A stretch of DNA of 64,000 nt from JBHJHP01 sp042219825 (GTDB lineage: Bacteria > Bacteroidota > Bacteroidia > Bacteroidales > UBA5342). The translations under genes and the position numbers were made by a program. The notes beneath the pieces are model-generated. The model ran no database searches. It worked only from the letters and a program-made list of their open reading frames with translations, and was not told the origin of the DNA. This document shows, piece by piece, positions 7,810 through 16,359 of this stretch; position 1 is the stretch's first letter; the number at the start of each line of letters is the position of its first letter. The stretch is taken from positions 62,001 to 126,000 of the forward strand of contig NZ_JBHJHQ010000010.1 of the NCBI RefSeq assembly GCF_042219825.1, given 5' to 3'.

Positions 7810-10305
7810 TCAGATGCCTTCATTTTCCCGGATCGATTGAAGCAGGAGATTCATCTTACGGATTCCTTCAAACGTGAGTTCTAATATTTCTTGTTCTGAC
7901 AACTTAAGTTTTTCATAATTTTCAAGTGAACTGAAAATCTGAATTAATTCCGTTATTTCCATCTGCCTCAGGAAATTCAGCATTTTATGAGCTACCTCCC
8001 CTATTTTTACAAAATTTCTTTCTGCAGCATATGACTCCAGGAATGTTATGTGTTCTTTACTTGCAGAAACGAAGGAAGTCAGTAATTCCCGCAAGCTATC
8101 TTTATCCTCTCCAACAAAGCTTTTTATCTTATCCAGAGAATATTCGATTTCCGTCTTAAGGCGCGTCTCGTCCTTTTTTATTTTATCCAGGTTTTGATAA
8201 ATTATCTGCAATAAACCATCGGGGTCAAAAGGTTTCTGAATAAAGGCCAGAAACCGTTCCACTATCTTTTTATTCTCAGACTCGTCCTTTCCCGACATGG
8301 CTACTGCGGGGAATTTACCTCCGGACTTTTGCTCGATCATTTTCAGTAATTCCGGGCCATCCAAACCAGGCATCTGGATATCTGTTATTAAAAGATCTGT
8401 TGCACCGGTCTCAAACGCATCAGCTGCCTGAACCGGATCATTAAAAGTTTTTACGCTTGCATGTTTTGCTTTAAGGACAGCTTTCAACATTTCGAGCATA
8501 ATTTCATCATCATCAACAACCCAGATCCGTATTCCACTAATATCCTGCTTATAGCCAGATTCCGAATCTAACTTAACTTTTTTACTGTATTCAGGAGCCT
8601 GATCTGTTCTTTCAAGAGGAAAGCTTACCTTAAAATGACTGCCCTTCCCCGGTGAACTTGTTATATCAATTTCGCCTTTTAACAGGTCCACAAGCTTTTT
8701 AGTAATTGCAAGGCCCAATCCGGTTCCCTCGAACGCCGCCTTATTAGCTTTCCCTCTCGTAAACTCATCAAAAATGTGCAGCAATTCATCTTTGTCCATC
8801 CCAACTCCCGTGTCGATTACATCCAGTGTTATCGTATCAAATGATTCATCCAGTTTATCTTGCTCCACATTTATTTCGACCGAACCCACATTGGTGAACT
8901 TTATAGCATTGGATATCAGGTTCACTAAAATTTGGGTTAATCTAACCGGGTCACCTATATAATTTTGATCCGGAAGAATATTATTGTGTACTGTAAAAGC
9001 AACGTTTTTATTGGATGCACCGGGCCGGTAATTTTCTGTAACCTCTTCGATCAGTAAGTTTAAATTAACCGGAACCGGATTCATGTTCAGTTTTCCCTGC
9101 TGCAAACGGGCCAGATCAAGGAGACTGTTTACCAGTTTTAAAATATGTTTCGAGGATTGATCAATATTTGTAATATACCGTTTAACTTTTGGATTTGGTT
9201 TCTCTCCTGCAATAAGGCTTGTGAAACCTGAAATGGCATTCAGGGGAGATTTAAGATCATGCGTTAAACTCAGCATAAACTGTTCTTTACTTTTCAAAAC
9301 CTTTTCAGTTTCATTTTTAGCCGTTTCAAGACTTTGTCTGTAATGCTGACTTTTAGATACATCGCGCAGTATATTGATTGAAAAAAACAATATCGTAAAC
9401 AACGACAACATTCCAAGAATAACAATATAGCGCGTGATCATTCCATTATGCTCCTGCTGTTCGTATACTTTAGTAAATGAACGCATTAACTCTTCATTCT
9501 CAATCACAGATAAAATCTCCTTAAGCTGCAGCGTAATCGTATTGTCACTTTCCAGAATTTCCTTTTCCTTAAGGCTTATCTGCTTTTCTGCATTCGTGCT
9601 TCTACTCTTGATTTCCTTTGCAATGGAATTAAGTAATGCAGCCACAGAATCAGCAGGATTCATATCATTATACAGACTATCTCTCTGAATATATTTGCTT
9701 ATTTTAACCTGCAAAGATGAATCCTTTGGAGTCGGATCACTAAAAAGACCAAATAAGCGATTAAAAAATTTAGGTCTTTCCTGCTTCACATAGGTTGTAT
9801 CGTACTTTGTTGTTTGTCGCTGATTGATGGTAAAATAATTAATGATGGAGTCTCTGTTGACTTCCAGATCTTTCAGCGTTTTTTCATAAAGTGCATTAGC
9901 CGAATAATTCTCCTTGAGGTATTTAAGTTCCTGGATATTTTTCTTTTTATTCTCCAGAAGGCTCAAAATTGTGTCGGCATGAATCTTTTGTAACGCACTG
10001 AACATTAACGTATTTAATGAATCAATTTGTGTTTTAACACTGTCCATTAATTCCAGGTAGCCTGAATAATATTTGTAATCACCCGTTTGTAAGAGATTCC
10101 TTTCAAGTCCTTCGGCTGTATACAAATTGGAAAGTATTCCGTTTATGTAGATAATTTTTTCATTTGCAGGACTTAATTCCACATTTTCCTTATCCGACCG
10201 TACAAGTTCTGAATATACAAGCCACCCTGTTAAACCTGTAATAATTACAAGAATCAGATAACCCAAAAAAAGCTTAACTTTTATATCCTGTAACGGATTT
10301 CTCAT
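7810..10305 (-). CDS. Hybrid histidine kinase with receiver and HPt domains
   Basis: An 831-residue sensor. Membrane helix about 10-32, a roughly 260-residue extracytoplasmic helical sensor, a second membrane helix about 292-313, HisKA with phospho-His349 (SLTHDLKSPLN), and HATPase_c with N-box LVNLISNAIKFT and DTGVGMDKDEL and GTGLGLAI boxes. A receiver domain (WVVDDDEIM ... LLITDIQMPG) and a C-terminal HPt domain with AHKMLNFLRQ follow. The phosphorelay is therefore His-Asp-His within one protein and could pass to the NtrC-type regulator encoded convergently. No PAS domain is seen; the periplasmic part is a coiled, helical sensor of unknown ligand. Confidence 0.93.
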   Translation of the reverse strand: MRNPLQDIKVKLFLGYLILVIITGLTGWLVYSELVRSDKENVELSPANEKIIYINGILSNLYTAEGLERNLLQTGDYKYYSGYLELMDSVKTQIDSLNTLMFSALQKIHADTILSLLENKKKNIQELKYLKENYSANALYEKTLKDLEVNRDSIINYFTINQRQTTKYDTTYVKQERPKFFNRLFGLFSDPTPKDSSLQVKISKYIQRDSLYNDMNPADSVAALLNSIAKEIKSRSTNAEKQISLKEKEILESDNTITLQLKEILSVIENEELMRSFTKVYEQQEHNGMITRYIVILGMLSLFTILFFSINILRDVSKSQHYRQSLETAKNETEKVLKSKEQFMLSLTHDLKSPLNAISGFTSLIAGEKPNPKVKRYITNIDQSSKHILKLVNSLLDLARLQQGKLNMNPVPVNLNLLIEEVTENYRPGASNKNVAFTVHNNILPDQNYIGDPVRLTQILVNLISNAIKFTNVGSVEINVEQDKLDESFDTITLDVIDTGVGMDKDELLHIFDEFTRGKANKAAFEGTGLGLAITKKLVDLLKGEIDITSSPGKGSHFKVSFPLERTDQAPEYSKKVKLDSESGYKQDISGIRIWVVDDDEIMLEMLKAVLKAKHASVKTFNDPVQAADAFETGATDLLITDIQMPGLDGPELLKMIEQKSGGKFPAVAMSGKDESENKKIVERFLAFIQKPFDPDGLLQIIYQNLDKIKKDETRLKTEIEYSLDKIKSFVGEDKDSLRELLTSFVSASKEHITFLESYAAERNFVKIGEVAHKMLNFLRQMEITELIQIFSSLENYEKLKLSEQEILELTFEGIRKMNLLLQSIRENEGI

Positions 10306-10472
10306 ATTCTTAATTTTCCTGTTTAACTTTAGAATAAAAGATATAATACTATTAAAACAATCCTATTCAAAAAAAACGTATTTCAAACTTATTCTAACTA
10401 CAACAAAACCAATACCAAAATATTTTATTCGTTATAGAATGTAAAATCATATTCTCTCACAATAAAATATAA

Positions 10473-10511
10473 CCTACTTATTATGTGTTTTTTATATCCT
10501 ACTTATTACGT
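10473..10511. repeat. Direct repeat CCTACTTATTAYGT, two copies 25 bp apart
   Basis: CCTACTTATTATGT (10473-10486) and CCTACTTATTACGT (10498-10511) lie in the AT-rich 330-bp gap between the divergent kinase and small-protein genes. The period of about 2.4 helical turns suits a regulator binding as a tandem dimer. No protein is assigned. The rest of the gap holds a promoter at 10570-10601. Confidence 0.4.
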
Positions 10512-10569
10512 ATCATATATAGAATTATATTTGCTTCAAAAATTTTAACAAAATAAATTGCAAATTATA

Positions 10570-10601
10570 TTGACTAAGTCTAAATAAATGTTTTATATTT
10601 G
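10570..10601 (+). promoter_or_regulatory. Bacteroidota-type promoter of the Lys/Cys-rich gene
   Basis: TTG at 10570-10572 and TATATTTG at 10594-10601 with a 21-bp spacer fit the primary sigma factor consensus of Bacteroidota (TTG, then TAnnTTTG). Transcription should start near 10608, about 27 bases before the ATG at 10635. Confidence 0.75.
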
Positions 10602-10634
10602 CAATAGACATAATCAAAAAAGTAAAAACAAAAC

Positions 10635-10886
10635 ATGAAAAACAGCATTAAATTTTTAGCCGCATTCGTTCTTTCGATGATGCTTATGGTTCCGGCAAAT
10701 GCAGCTGCAACTGTACTAAACGGGGATGAAATCGTAGTTGTTCAGGCACCTGAAAAAGACAAGAAAGAGAAAAAAGAAAGTGCTGACAAAAAAGCATGTG
10801 AAAAGAAGTGTTGCGACAAAGAAAAAAGTTGTGACAAGAAAAAAGAAGAATCCAAAGAAGAAAAAAAAGCTGAAAAAGCTAAATAA
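10635..10886 (+). CDS. Small secreted Lys/Glu/Cys-rich protein
   Basis: An 83-residue protein: signal peptide ending near ANAAA, a short linker, then a tail of almost only Lys, Glu, Asp and Ala that contains five cysteines clustered as CEKKCCDKEKSCDKK. The Cys pattern could bind metal or form disulphides, and the charged tail is probably disordered. It has its own consensus promoter, a downstream hairpin (ATTGCAGG/CCTGCAAT, 10897-10921) and a terminator at 10969. I do not recognise a named family. The clean signal peptide, promoter and terminator argue that it is a real gene despite low complexity. Confidence 0.7.
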   Translation: MKNSIKFLAAFVLSMMLMVPANAAATVLNGDEIVVVQAPEKDKKEKKESADKKACEKKCCDKEKSCDKKKEESKEEKKAEKAK

Positions 10887-10968
10887 TATTTAAAGCATTG
10901 CAGGTTGGAGAGTCCTGCAATAATTGCAAGTGAGTAATAGTGGGGTAAATTGAGGTCTTTTTGACTTG

Positions 10969-10996
10969 GGGCTAATCGAGAGGTTAGCCCTTTTTT
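10969..10996 (+). terminator. Intrinsic terminator
   Basis: GGGCTAA (10969-10975) pairs with TTAGCCC (10984-10990), followed by six T. It terminates the small secreted-protein transcript before hemW. Confidence 0.85.
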
Positions 10997-11069
10997 ATTG
11001 CCATATTTTAACCTCCATTCTTTTCATCTTTCATGCATAGTAATTAATTTCACGCACATTTTATCACCA

Positions 11070-12197
11070 ATGGCAGGACTGTACATTCATATTCCGTTTT
11101 GTAAGACCCGGTGTGGGTATTGTGACTTTCATACATCCACCGGTCTGAACCTGATGAAACCAATCACTTCTGCTATTATTACGGAAATAAAAAACAACAA
11201 ACAATTTCTTAAGGGGGAAACATTGAAAACCATTTATTTTGGTGGTGGAACCCCGTCCCTGCTTTCGGACGAGTATCTTATAACTATTTTTGATACCATC
11301 TATTCCGAACTGAAAGTCGATACAGAAGCAGAGGTAACCATGGAAGCCAATCCTGATGATCTGACACCTGAAAAACTAAAGTTCTTGAAAACCTTGCCGG
11401 TTAACCGCTTCAGCATGGGAGTACAATCGCTGAACGACGACGAACTGAAATTTATGAACCGGAGGCACAACGCACAGCAGGCAGTTACTGCAATTGAAAA
11501 TGCGTACAAAACAGGCTTCGAAAATCTTACTATCGACCTTATTTACGGCATACCGGGTCAAACTATGGACAGCTGGACTAATACACTGAATCATGCCCTG
11601 AAGCTACCTGTGAAACACCTGTCTTCCTATAGCCTGATGTACGAAAAAGGAACCTTATTTTATAACCTGGTTCAAAACAACAGGATGCACCCCATGGCTG
11701 ACGAGTCTGTTCTGGAGATGTTCTCTCATTTAATTGAAAGAACCAGTGAAGCAGGACTGGATCAGTATGAAATAAGCAACTTTGCCATACCCGGTTGGGA
11801 ATCCCAACACAATTCATCATACTGGAATGGAAGCATCTATTGGGGAATCGGGCCGTCTGCCCATTCGTATAATGGAAAGGTGAGGCAATGGAATATAGCT
11901 GATAATGCGGGATATGTAACGGCGATTAATAATGGTGATCCGTTTTTTGAATTGGAACATCTGGATGAAGATACACGGTATAATGATTTTGTGATCACCC
12001 GCATGAGAACGATGAAAGGATGCAGCCTTGAAGAGTTAGAGCAACAATTCGGGACGCAAAAACGGGACTATTTTGTTAAAAATGCCCAAAAATTTATTCA
12101 ATCAGGGAATTTGAGCGTTGATAATCAAGTTATCAGACTGAATAAAAGCGGCATTTTCATTTCTGACCATATTATGTCGGAAATGCTTTTCGTTTAA
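11070..12197 (+). CDS. hemW: Radical SAM heme chaperone HemW
   Basis: A 375-residue HemN-like radical SAM protein. The cluster-binding CX3CX2C is Cys11, Cys15 and Cys18 in IPFCKTRCGYCDF; FGGGTPS and EANPDD follow, and a C-terminal HemN_C region ends the protein. I chose the ATG at 11070 because it gives the canonical MAGLYIHIPFC start; the frame extends 72 bp further upstream, but that stretch is not conserved-looking. The CX3CX2C without an additional N-terminal Cys and the short length point to HemW, which inserts heme into target proteins, rather than coproporphyrinogen dehydrogenase HemN. Confidence 0.92.
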   Translation: MAGLYIHIPFCKTRCGYCDFHTSTGLNLMKPITSAIITEIKNNKQFLKGETLKTIYFGGGTPSLLSDEYLITIFDTIYSELKVDTEAEVTMEANPDDLTPEKLKFLKTLPVNRFSMGVQSLNDDELKFMNRRHNAQQAVTAIENAYKTGFENLTIDLIYGIPGQTMDSWTNTLNHALKLPVKHLSSYSLMYEKGTLFYNLVQNNRMHPMADESVLEMFSHLIERTSEAGLDQYEISNFAIPGWESQHNSSYWNGSIYWGIGPSAHSYNGKVRQWNIADNAGYVTAINNGDPFFELEHLDEDTRYNDFVITRMRTMKGCSLEELEQQFGTQKRDYFVKNAQKFIQSGNLSVDNQVIRLNKSGIFISDHIMSEMLFV

Positions 12198-12217
12198 GCA
12201 TTTATTTACAAATCTTA

Positions 12218-12225
12218 TATATTTG
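12218..12225 (+). promoter_or_regulatory. -7 box very close to the rhodanese start
   Basis: TATATTTG matches TAnnTTTG exactly and lies only 6 bp before the ATG at 12232. A start site at normal distance would fall on or next to the initiation codon, implying a leaderless or nearly leaderless mRNA. No clear TTG lies at the expected upstream distance. Confidence 0.55.
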
Positions 12226-12231
12226 CAGACC

Positions 12232-12666
12232 ATGAAATTTTTAAAAATATCAATCCTTTTATTGTTTGTCATTGCTCCGTTATGTCATGCGCAGGAAGAG
12301 GCGGCAGATACTACAAAAGCCATAACAACCCTTTTGCCTGATACATATTATGCCAAACTACAGGAGGTGGCAGATCCGGTAATTATTGATGTGCGTGATA
12401 TGGGACATTACAAAAAATATAAGCTGTCCGGATCGGTTCATGCAGCCACGAAACAGGACCTGTACAATGCGATGGACACACTGGATAAGGAAGAACCTGT
12501 ATTTGTTTACTGCGAGGTTGGTTTCAGATCAAATCAGGCTACAAAACTGATGGCAAAAGAAGGATTTACAAATATTTACAATTTAAAAAAAGGAATCAGA
12601 AACTGGAAAAAGGAGCATTTTCCGGTAGAAAAAATAAGCCGGCATGAGCGAAAAAAGAATGAATGA
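12232..12666 (+). CDS. Periplasmic rhodanese-like protein
   Basis: A 144-residue protein with a signal peptide (cleavage near CHAQ) and one rhodanese domain: VIIDVRDMGHYKKYKLSGSV, then the active-site loop YCEVGFRS with the catalytic cysteine, and a final GIRNWKK. Rhodaneses carry persulfide sulfur or act as Cys-based sensors. I use the ATG at 12232; a TTG three codons earlier lies inside the -7 promoter box and is unlikely. Its 3' end overlaps the next gene by 23 bp. Confidence 0.85.
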   Translation: MKFLKISILLLFVIAPLCHAQEEAADTTKAITTLLPDTYYAKLQEVADPVIIDVRDMGHYKKYKLSGSVHAATKQDLYNAMDTLDKEEPVFVYCEVGFRSNQATKLMAKEGFTNIYNLKKGIRNWKKEHFPVEKISRHERKKNE

Positions 12667-13015
12667 AGAAGAACTCCATTTTCTGGGGATAAAGGTAGTT
12701 TATAAAGATCTGGTGGATAAAGGACATAAAGTTTTAAACGTCAGAAAAGAAATGGATATTAATCCTCAGATTCTGGCAGAAATTGACGGAAACAAAGCCC
12801 TGATTGTGGTTCGAACAGCCAGATATCCACATATGGGTGTTATTCCACCTCATGTTGCCGCCCAGGTTCAGGAACTGGCAGTTAAACACAAAGCAAATAT
12901 GTACTTTGCCAGTGTTGGCATTGCCAATGCTAACGGGGAAAACGATGAAGAAATGGCACTGCCTGTAGTGGATGGAGAATATTATATTAATTATAAAGGA
13001 TTAACAAAATTCTGA
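12644..13015 (+). CDS. Conserved-looking protein of unknown function
   Basis: A 123-residue cytoplasmic protein overlapping the rhodanese gene by 23 bp, so probably translationally coupled. A possible alternative start is the ATG at 12659. No known motif is recognised. The alternation of short strands and helices (KALIVVRTARYP, then NMYFASVGIANANGEN) suggests a compact alpha/beta domain, perhaps of nuclease-like topology, but no catalytic set is clear. Confidence 0.6.
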   Translation: MSEKRMNEEELHFLGIKVVYKDLVDKGHKVLNVRKEMDINPQILAEIDGNKALIVVRTARYPHMGVIPPHVAAQVQELAVKHKANMYFASVGIANANGENDEEMALPVVDGEYYINYKGLTKF

Positions 13016-13038
13016 TTTAAACTAAAGGACAGAACCAC

Positions 13039-13046
13039 TATCTTTG
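13039..13046 (+). promoter_or_regulatory. -7 box upstream of the S4 gene
   Basis: TATCTTTG fits TAnnTTTG, 18 bp before the ATG at 13065. A matching -33 TTG is not evident. Confidence 0.5.
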
Positions 13047-13064
13047 CAAATCAAAATTCTGCAC

Positions 13065-13286
13065 ATGCTTACATTTCAGTTAAAAACCGAGTACATAGAA
13101 CTGATAAAGTTGCTTAAGGTAATGCAGTGGGTTCAAACCGGTGGTCATGCTAAAATTGTTGTCGAAGAAGGAGAGGTAATGCTTAATGGTGAGACTGAAT
13201 ACCGTAAACGGGCCAAACTCAGGGATGGAGACATCGTTGAATTTGAAGGACAAAAAGTTAAAATAATTGGTGCGCCTGAAACGTGA
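13065..13286 (+). CDS. Stand-alone S4 RNA-binding protein (YbcJ/YaaA type)
   Basis: A 73-residue protein that is one S4 domain: IELIKLLKVMQWVQTGGHAKIVVEEGEVMLNGETEYRKR, then KLRDGDIVEF, matching the loops that bind structured RNA. I take the ATG at 13065 because the frame-extended TTG start at 13044 sits inside the -7 promoter box. Stand-alone S4 proteins bind rRNA or tRNA on ribosomes. The specific role is unknown. Confidence 0.85.
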   Translation: MLTFQLKTEYIELIKLLKVMQWVQTGGHAKIVVEEGEVMLNGETEYRKRAKLRDGDIVEFEGQKVKIIGAPET

Positions 13287-13305
13287 ATTTCTATCTTTAC
13301 ACCTG

Positions 13306-13779
13306 ATGTTGAAAAAAAAGACACACATATTTTTTGTTGCCGGGATTATTGCCCTGCTGCTGTCGTGTAATAAAACCGACGAATGCAACCACAGTACGGT
13401 AGCAGGTGTAAATTATGCCTTGCAAAAAAATTCAACCAGCATAGTCAACACCATTTACATTGCACCGGTAGAAAACCCGGAAGACACACTGTATTACTCC
13501 GGTTCTGCATCGAGCTATATTAAAACACTGCCGTTGTCGCTTTCTTCAGATACAACCGCATTTTTATTTGTAGCCGGCGACTCCATTGATACAGCCACAG
13601 ATGTAATTGTTTTTTATCATTCCATGAAACTGGATTTTCTGGATGAAGCCTGCGGTTTCGTGCCGGAATTTAAGCTGGATAGTGTAAAATATACGGCTCA
13701 GAAAATTGATTCACTTTACTGGTTAAACAAAGCCGTAACAACAGATATTGAAATTGAGAATATTAAAATTACATATTAG
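13306..13779 (+). CDS. DUF6452-type lipoprotein
   Basis: A 157-residue protein beginning MLKKKTHIFF, with a lipoprotein signal peptide and lipobox ALLLSC. Four cysteines in the mature protein and a beta-rich body resemble the Bacteroidota-only DUF6452 family. An in-frame earlier start (13267) overlaps the S4 gene and would bury the signal peptide, so I prefer 13306. Its end overlaps a DUF6048-like gene, a pairing I know from other Bacteroidota. Function is unknown; an envelope role is likely. Confidence 0.7.
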   Translation: MLKKKTHIFFVAGIIALLLSCNKTDECNHSTVAGVNYALQKNSTSIVNTIYIAPVENPEDTLYYSGSASSYIKTLPLSLSSDTTAFLFVAGDSIDTATDVIVFYHSMKLDFLDEACGFVPEFKLDSVKYTAQKIDSLYWLNKAVTTDIEIENIKITY

Positions 13780-14500
13780 CCTTTCGTTATTTATTTTATT
13801 TTCTTTTCAGCTGTTTTCTCAGGAAATAATGAATTCAGGGACAGGTGACGAAAAAGGAAAGGAAGAAGAGCAACAAAATGAGCGCCCGAAATATGTTGTT
13901 CCAGAAGGCAGAACAAGATATCTTAGAATAAGCTTTGATCCAACCCGGTATGTTTATCCATATATAGATGGTATAGCACGTGGCGGAATGGAAGCCAGCA
14001 TTGACACCGAAGTAAAAGGACGCTACTTTCCTGTATTTGAACTTGGCCATGAATTTGTATCTCTGAATCAGACCAACTATAATCTGAATACTAATGGTCT
14101 CTTCTTTCGATTTGGAGTGGACAACAACTTTTTGCAATATGCTGATAAAGATGACCGTGACATGTTCTTTATGGGAATACGGATAGCCTATGCAAATTTC
14201 ACACAAAGTGCCGACAATATCATTCTCAATAACACGGGGACAGATGTAACATTTAACTTTCCTGACCAGAATTTTCATTCGGTTTGGGGAGAACTCACGG
14301 TAGGCGTAAAAACGGAGATTGCAAAAAATCTTTTTCTGGGATGGACTGTCAGAGGCAAAAGAATGATTAAAACATCTTCCAGGGACGTAACACCATATCT
14401 GGTTCCCGGGTTTGGAAAATACAGCAATAATGTGAATGTGGCAGCAAACATATATTTATCTTACGCGTTACCTATAAAAAAAGGTTCAGTAACAGAATAA
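13748..14500 (+). CDS. DUF6048-type outer-membrane barrel protein
   Basis: A 250-residue protein from a TTG start that gives a good signal peptide (SLSLFILFSFQLFSQ). It then has an acidic linker and alternating amphipathic strands with a terminal aromatic-rich end, as in small beta-barrels. The first codons overlap the DUF6452 gene by 32 bp. The pair is followed directly by tsaB. An in-frame ATG at 13828 would lose the signal peptide. Probable outer-membrane location; function unknown. Confidence 0.7.
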   Translation: MKLRILKLHISLSLFILFSFQLFSQEIMNSGTGDEKGKEEEQQNERPKYVVPEGRTRYLRISFDPTRYVYPYIDGIARGGMEASIDTEVKGRYFPVFELGHEFVSLNQTNYNLNTNGLFFRFGVDNNFLQYADKDDRDMFFMGIRIAYANFTQSADNIILNNTGTDVTFNFPDQNFHSVWGELTVGVKTEIAKNLFLGWTVRGKRMIKTSSRDVTPYLVPGFGKYSNNVNVAANIYLSYALPIKKGSVTE

Positions 14501-14501
14501 C

Positions 14502-15197
14502 ATGGCAAATATTCTTTCAATTGATACTTCTACAGAGGTTGGTTCAGTAGCATTCAGCAAAGATGGAAATGTAATTTTCAATCGTGAAAGTTTTGAAGAT
14601 CGGTCGCATGCTGTAAAAACCGGTGTTTATGTTGATGAAGTACTAAGTGAAGCTGAAAAGGCTGGATTGAAGCCTGATGCTGTTGCTGTTTGCAGTGGTC
14701 CCGGATCCTATACCGGCTTACGAATTGGCGTTTCGCTGGCAAAAGGTTTGTGCTACGGATACAATATTCCATTAATAGCAATTGATACGCATACCGTACT
14801 AACTCAGGGATTAATTACCGAAACCACGATATCAGGAAATCCTTTGTTTTGCCCAATGATTGACGCCCGCAGAATGGAAGTTTATTATGCTGTTTTTGAT
14901 GCAGCCCTGAACCGGATCAAACCAACTGTTGCAGAAGTAATAGATTCGGAATCACTTTTGGAGTATCGGGACAATGAAGTATATTTTTTTGGGAATGGAG
15001 CTGAAAAGTGTATGAATGTTCTGTCACTACCTAATATGCAGTTTGTGGATGGTATTCATCCAATGGCAAAATATCTTGCTGTGCTTGCAGAAAAGGCTTT
15101 CAACGAAAAACAGTTTGAAAATGTGGCTTATTTTGAACCGTTTTACCTGAAAAACTTTGTTGCCACAATTTCTACAAAAAATGTATTAGGAAAATAA
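14502..15197 (+). CDS. tsaB: tRNA threonylcarbamoyladenosine biosynthesis protein TsaB
   Basis: A 231-residue ASKHA-fold protein. It opens with ILSIDTSTEVGSVA and carries the family motif SGPGSYTGLRIGVSLAKGL at about 67-85. TsaB is the scaffold partner of TsaD in making t6A37 of ANN-decoding tRNAs in the cytoplasm. It starts one base after the DUF6048 stop. Length is normal for the family. Confidence 0.95.
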   Translation: MANILSIDTSTEVGSVAFSKDGNVIFNRESFEDRSHAVKTGVYVDEVLSEAEKAGLKPDAVAVCSGPGSYTGLRIGVSLAKGLCYGYNIPLIAIDTHTVLTQGLITETTISGNPLFCPMIDARRMEVYYAVFDAALNRIKPTVAEVIDSESLLEYRDNEVYFFGNGAEKCMNVLSLPNMQFVDGIHPMAKYLAVLAEKAFNEKQFENVAYFEPFYLKNFVATISTKNVLGK

Positions 15198-15217
15198 TTG
15201 TGTTTTTTAATATTTCT

Positions 15218-15258
15218 CGCGGATTTCCGCAGATGTTTACGCTAAGTTTCGCAGATTT
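15218..15258. repeat. Degenerate CGCAGATTT-type repeat
   Basis: Four successive copies of a 9-12 bp motif related to CGCAGATTT (CGCGGATTTC, CGCAGATGTTTA, CGCTAAGTTT, CGCAGATTT). Similar CGCAGATT tracts are scattered between genes in many Bacteroidota genomes. Function unknown. Confidence 0.45.
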
Positions 15259-15312
15259 ATTGGTGTATCCTAAAGGATTTAATATGGCTTTCTCCTTCCT
15301 TTCCAAATCACA

Positions 15313-15345
15313 GAAAAAAATAGCACGAACCGTATTCCGTGCTAT
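15313..15345 (-). terminator. Intrinsic terminator of purC
   Basis: On the minus strand ATAGCACG and CGTGCTAT form the stem (plus 15320-15327 and 15338-15345), followed by a run of T (plus A-run from 15314). It ends the purC transcript. Confidence 0.85.
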
Positions 15346-15378
15346 CAATCTTATGTCTTGATTCTTATATCCAGGAGA

Positions 15379-16326
15379 TCACATTCCTTTGATAAAATCG
15401 GTCACATTCTTTTCAATACGCGCAGCCACGTCCTCCACTTCCGCTTTTTTGAATTTCTCACCAACAATATGCTCGTAAAGTTCAATGTAACGATCTGAAA
15501 CCTGGTTCACGAATTCCTCGCTCATTTCCGGTACCTTCTGACCTTCCTGCCCCTGAAATCCGTTTTCGATAAGCCATTGACGCACAAACTCTTTAGAAAG
15601 CTGCTTTTGTTTCTCACCATTCTTCAAACGGTCTTCATAGCCTTCAGCATAGAAGTAACGGGATGAATCCGGTGTATGAATCTCATCAATCAGGTAAATC
15701 GTATCATCTTTTTTACCAAATTCATATTTGGTATCTACCAGGATCAATCCTTTTTCAGCAGCAAGCTCTGTCCCTCTCTGAAATAATGCCTTAGTATATT
15801 TCTCCAGCAAATTATAATCTGCCTCTGAAACAAGTCCCTGTGCCAAAATTTCCTCCCGGCTGATATCTTCATCATGTCCTTCATCAGCCTTGGTGGTTGG
15901 CGTAACAATTGGTTCCGGGAATTTTTGGTTCTCAACCATTCCCTCAGGTAAAGGGACACCACAAAGTGTACGTTTTCCTGACCGGTATTCACGCCAGGCA
16001 TGTCCTGTAAGATAGCCCCTAATGACCATCTCAACCTTAAACGGGTCGCATCGATGACCTACAGTTACAGATGGATCGGGAGAAGCAATTTTCCAGTTTG
16101 GAACGATATCCTGAGTTGCATCAAGGAAACGTTCTGCTATCTGATTTAAAACCTGTCCCTTAAAAGGTATACCCTTGGGCAATACCACATCAAATGCTGA
16201 AATTCTGTCTGAAACGATCATTACCAGGTATTCACCATTGATATCATATACGTCTCTGACTTTTCCATGATAGACACTCTTCTGTCCGGGGAAATTATAG
16301 TCGGTTTTAACCAGTGCTTTACTCAT
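15379..16326 (-). CDS. purC: Phosphoribosylaminoimidazole-succinocarboxamide synthase
   Basis: A 315-residue SAICAR synthetase that joins aspartate to CAIR in purine synthesis. The nucleotide-binding GKVRDVYDI occurs near residue 21, SDRISAFDVVLP near 40 and the substrate-binding VDTKYEFG near 197. It is of the longer (about 300-residue) form common in Bacteroidota and fungi. It is a single-gene transcript with a terminator downstream and a -7 box (16352-16359) upstream. Confidence 0.97.
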   Translation of the reverse strand: MSKALVKTDYNFPGQKSVYHGKVRDVYDINGEYLVMIVSDRISAFDVVLPKGIPFKGQVLNQIAERFLDATQDIVPNWKIASPDPSVTVGHRCDPFKVEMVIRGYLTGHAWREYRSGKRTLCGVPLPEGMVENQKFPEPIVTPTTKADEGHDEDISREEILAQGLVSEADYNLLEKYTKALFQRGTELAAEKGLILVDTKYEFGKKDDTIYLIDEIHTPDSSRYFYAEGYEDRLKNGEKQKQLSKEFVRQWLIENGFQGQEGQKVPEMSEEFVNQVSDRYIELYEHIVGEKFKKAEVEDVAARIEKNVTDFIKGM

Positions 16327-16351
16327 TTTTTTACAGTTTTATTGATTCACA

Positions 16352-16359
16352 CAAAAATA
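16352..16359 (-). promoter_or_regulatory. -7 box of purC
   Basis: On the minus strand TATTTTTG fits TAnnTTTG, 25 bp upstream of the purC ATG. The -33 TTG is not clear. Confidence 0.45.
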
